Of a DNA stretch of 5,415 nucleotides, positions 4,728 to 5,415 are shown in pieces. Numbering within the stretch: the stretch's first letter is position 1; each line of letters begins with the position of its first letter. A program made the translations under genes and the position numbers. The notes beneath the pieces are model-generated. The model did no database searches. It saw only the letters and a program-made list of their open reading frames with translations, and had not been told where the DNA came from. Source of the DNA: Myxococcota bacterium (GTDB taxonomy: Bacteria; Myxococcota; Polyangia; GCA-2747355; JAKLHH01). The stretch lies in NCBI GenBank assembly GCA_022710245.1, contig JAKLHH010000613.1, positions 1-5,415 on the forward strand, in the 5' to 3' direction.

Positions 4728-5415
4728 ATGGGCAACCGCAAGCTGTTCGGGACCGATGGGGTGCGGGGCGTCGCCAACACGCCGCCGATGACCGTGGAGA
4801 TGGCCCTCAACCTGGGACGCGCGGTGGCGTACCTCTTCCGCTACAAGGGTCGCCCCGGCCGCGTGGTGGTGGGCAAGGACACACGCGTCTCCGGCTACAT
4901 GTTCGAGACCGCGCTCTGCGGCGGCATCTGCTCGATGGGCGCCGACTGCTGGCTCTGCGGGCCGCTGCCGACCCCCGGCATCGCGCACATCACCTCCAGC
5001 ATGCGCGCCGACGCTGGCGTCGTGATCAGCGCCAGTCACAACCCCTACCACGACAACGGCATCAAGATCTTCGCCGGCGACGGCTTCAAGCTCCCCGACG
5101 ACACCGAGGCCGAGCTCGAGCGCCTGATGGAGTCGGGCGAGCTCGACGAGAAGCGCTCGGACCCCGACAAGGTCGGCAAGGCGCTGCGCATCGACGACGC
5201 CCGCGGCCGCTACGTCGCCTTCCTCAAGAGCACCTTCCCGCGCGACCTCTCCCTCAACGGCCTGCGCCTGGTGGTCGACTGCGCGAACGGCGCCGCCTAC
5301 AAGGTCGCGCCGACCGTCCTCGACGAGCTCGGCGCCAAGGTCTTCCCGCTCGCGGTGAGCCCGGACGGGATGAACATCAACGAGCGCTGCGGCGCGCTCC
5401 ACCCCGAGAACCTGA
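4728..5415 (+). CDS. glmM: Phosphoglucosamine mutase GlmM (N-terminal part, cut by window)
   Basis: GlmM converts glucosamine-6-phosphate to glucosamine-1-phosphate in the cytoplasm, feeding UDP-GlcNAc synthesis for peptidoglycan and lipopolysaccharide. The 229 visible residues (about half the usual ~450) start [14 protein letters not shown], the typical GlmM N-terminus. They include [10 protein letters not shown] (47-56), the phosphoserine loop ISASHNP with catalytic Ser103, NGIKIF (110-115), [10 protein letters not shown] and [19 protein letters not shown] at the window edge. The DGD magnesium loop and the C-terminal phosphate-binding domain lie beyond the window. The Ser loop ISASHNP, rather than TASHNP, and the FGTDGVRG start favour GlmM over other hexose-phosphate mutases. 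The ATG at 4728 is preceded by a strong AGGAGG (4718-4723) with four bases between. The frame stays open to the right edge without a stop. Confidence 0.97.
   Translation, partial: MGNRKLFGTDGVRGVANTPPMTVEMALNLGRAVAYLFRYKGRPGRVVVGKDTRVSGYMFETALCGGICSMGADCWLCGPLPTPGIAHITSSMRADAGVVISASHNPYHDNGIKIFAGDGFKLPDDTEAELERLMESGELDEKRSDPDKVGKALRIDDARGRYVAFLKSTFPRDLSLNGLRLVVDCANGAAYKVAPTVLDELGAKVFPLAVSPDGMNINERCGALHPENL

Noticed and set aside
3930..5402. Minus-strand open frame of 490 codons containing WDRPRV repeats
   Set aside because: It is antisense to glmM and the repeats are only the translation of the DNA tandem array; unit lengths of 16 and 18 do not preserve frame.

Overview
The window is very GC-rich, with coding frames strongly biased to G/C at third codon positions. 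Two genes encode lipoproteins with alanine/proline-rich or acidic linkers behind the lipobox. This fits a large-genome Myxococcota-type (former deltaproteobacterial) bacterium. That placement is an inference from style; there is no rRNA or other phylogenetic marker except the N-terminal half of glmM.

Layout. (1) 54-126 is the 3' end of a group II intron on the + strand, with a domain V and a domain VI carrying a bulged adenosine. The rest of the intron and its encoded protein lie left of the window. (2) 127-442 is GC-rich flank with no convincing gene. (3) 443-1312 (+) encodes a 289-residue cytoplasmic protein I do not recognise. (4) 1313-1563 is a spacer with a triple CTGATCG repeat. (5) 1564-2814 (+) encodes a CapA/PGA_cap-family calcineurin-like metallophosphatase made as a lipoprotein. 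(6) 2879-3522 (-) is a FitAB/VapBC-type toxin-antitoxin operon: an RHH antitoxin and a PIN-domain toxin with a GTGA overlap. It has a perfect 21-bp palindrome and a fitting promoter just upstream. (7) 3812-4510 (-) encodes a small lipoprotein of unknown function. (8) 4511-4727 is the divergent spacer, with a 16/18-bp tandem repeat array whose core is complementary to the glmM translation start region. (9) 4728 to the right edge (+) is glmM, cut by the window after 229 codons.

The genes do not form one pathway. glmM is a core cell-wall precursor gene. The stretch to its left is accessory in character: intron end, orphan protein, orphan CapA-like lipoprotein, toxin-antitoxin pair and orphan lipoprotein. 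The points most worth a second look are the repeat array with its complementarity to the glmM start, the toxin-antitoxin operator, and the intron end with its unusual domain V.
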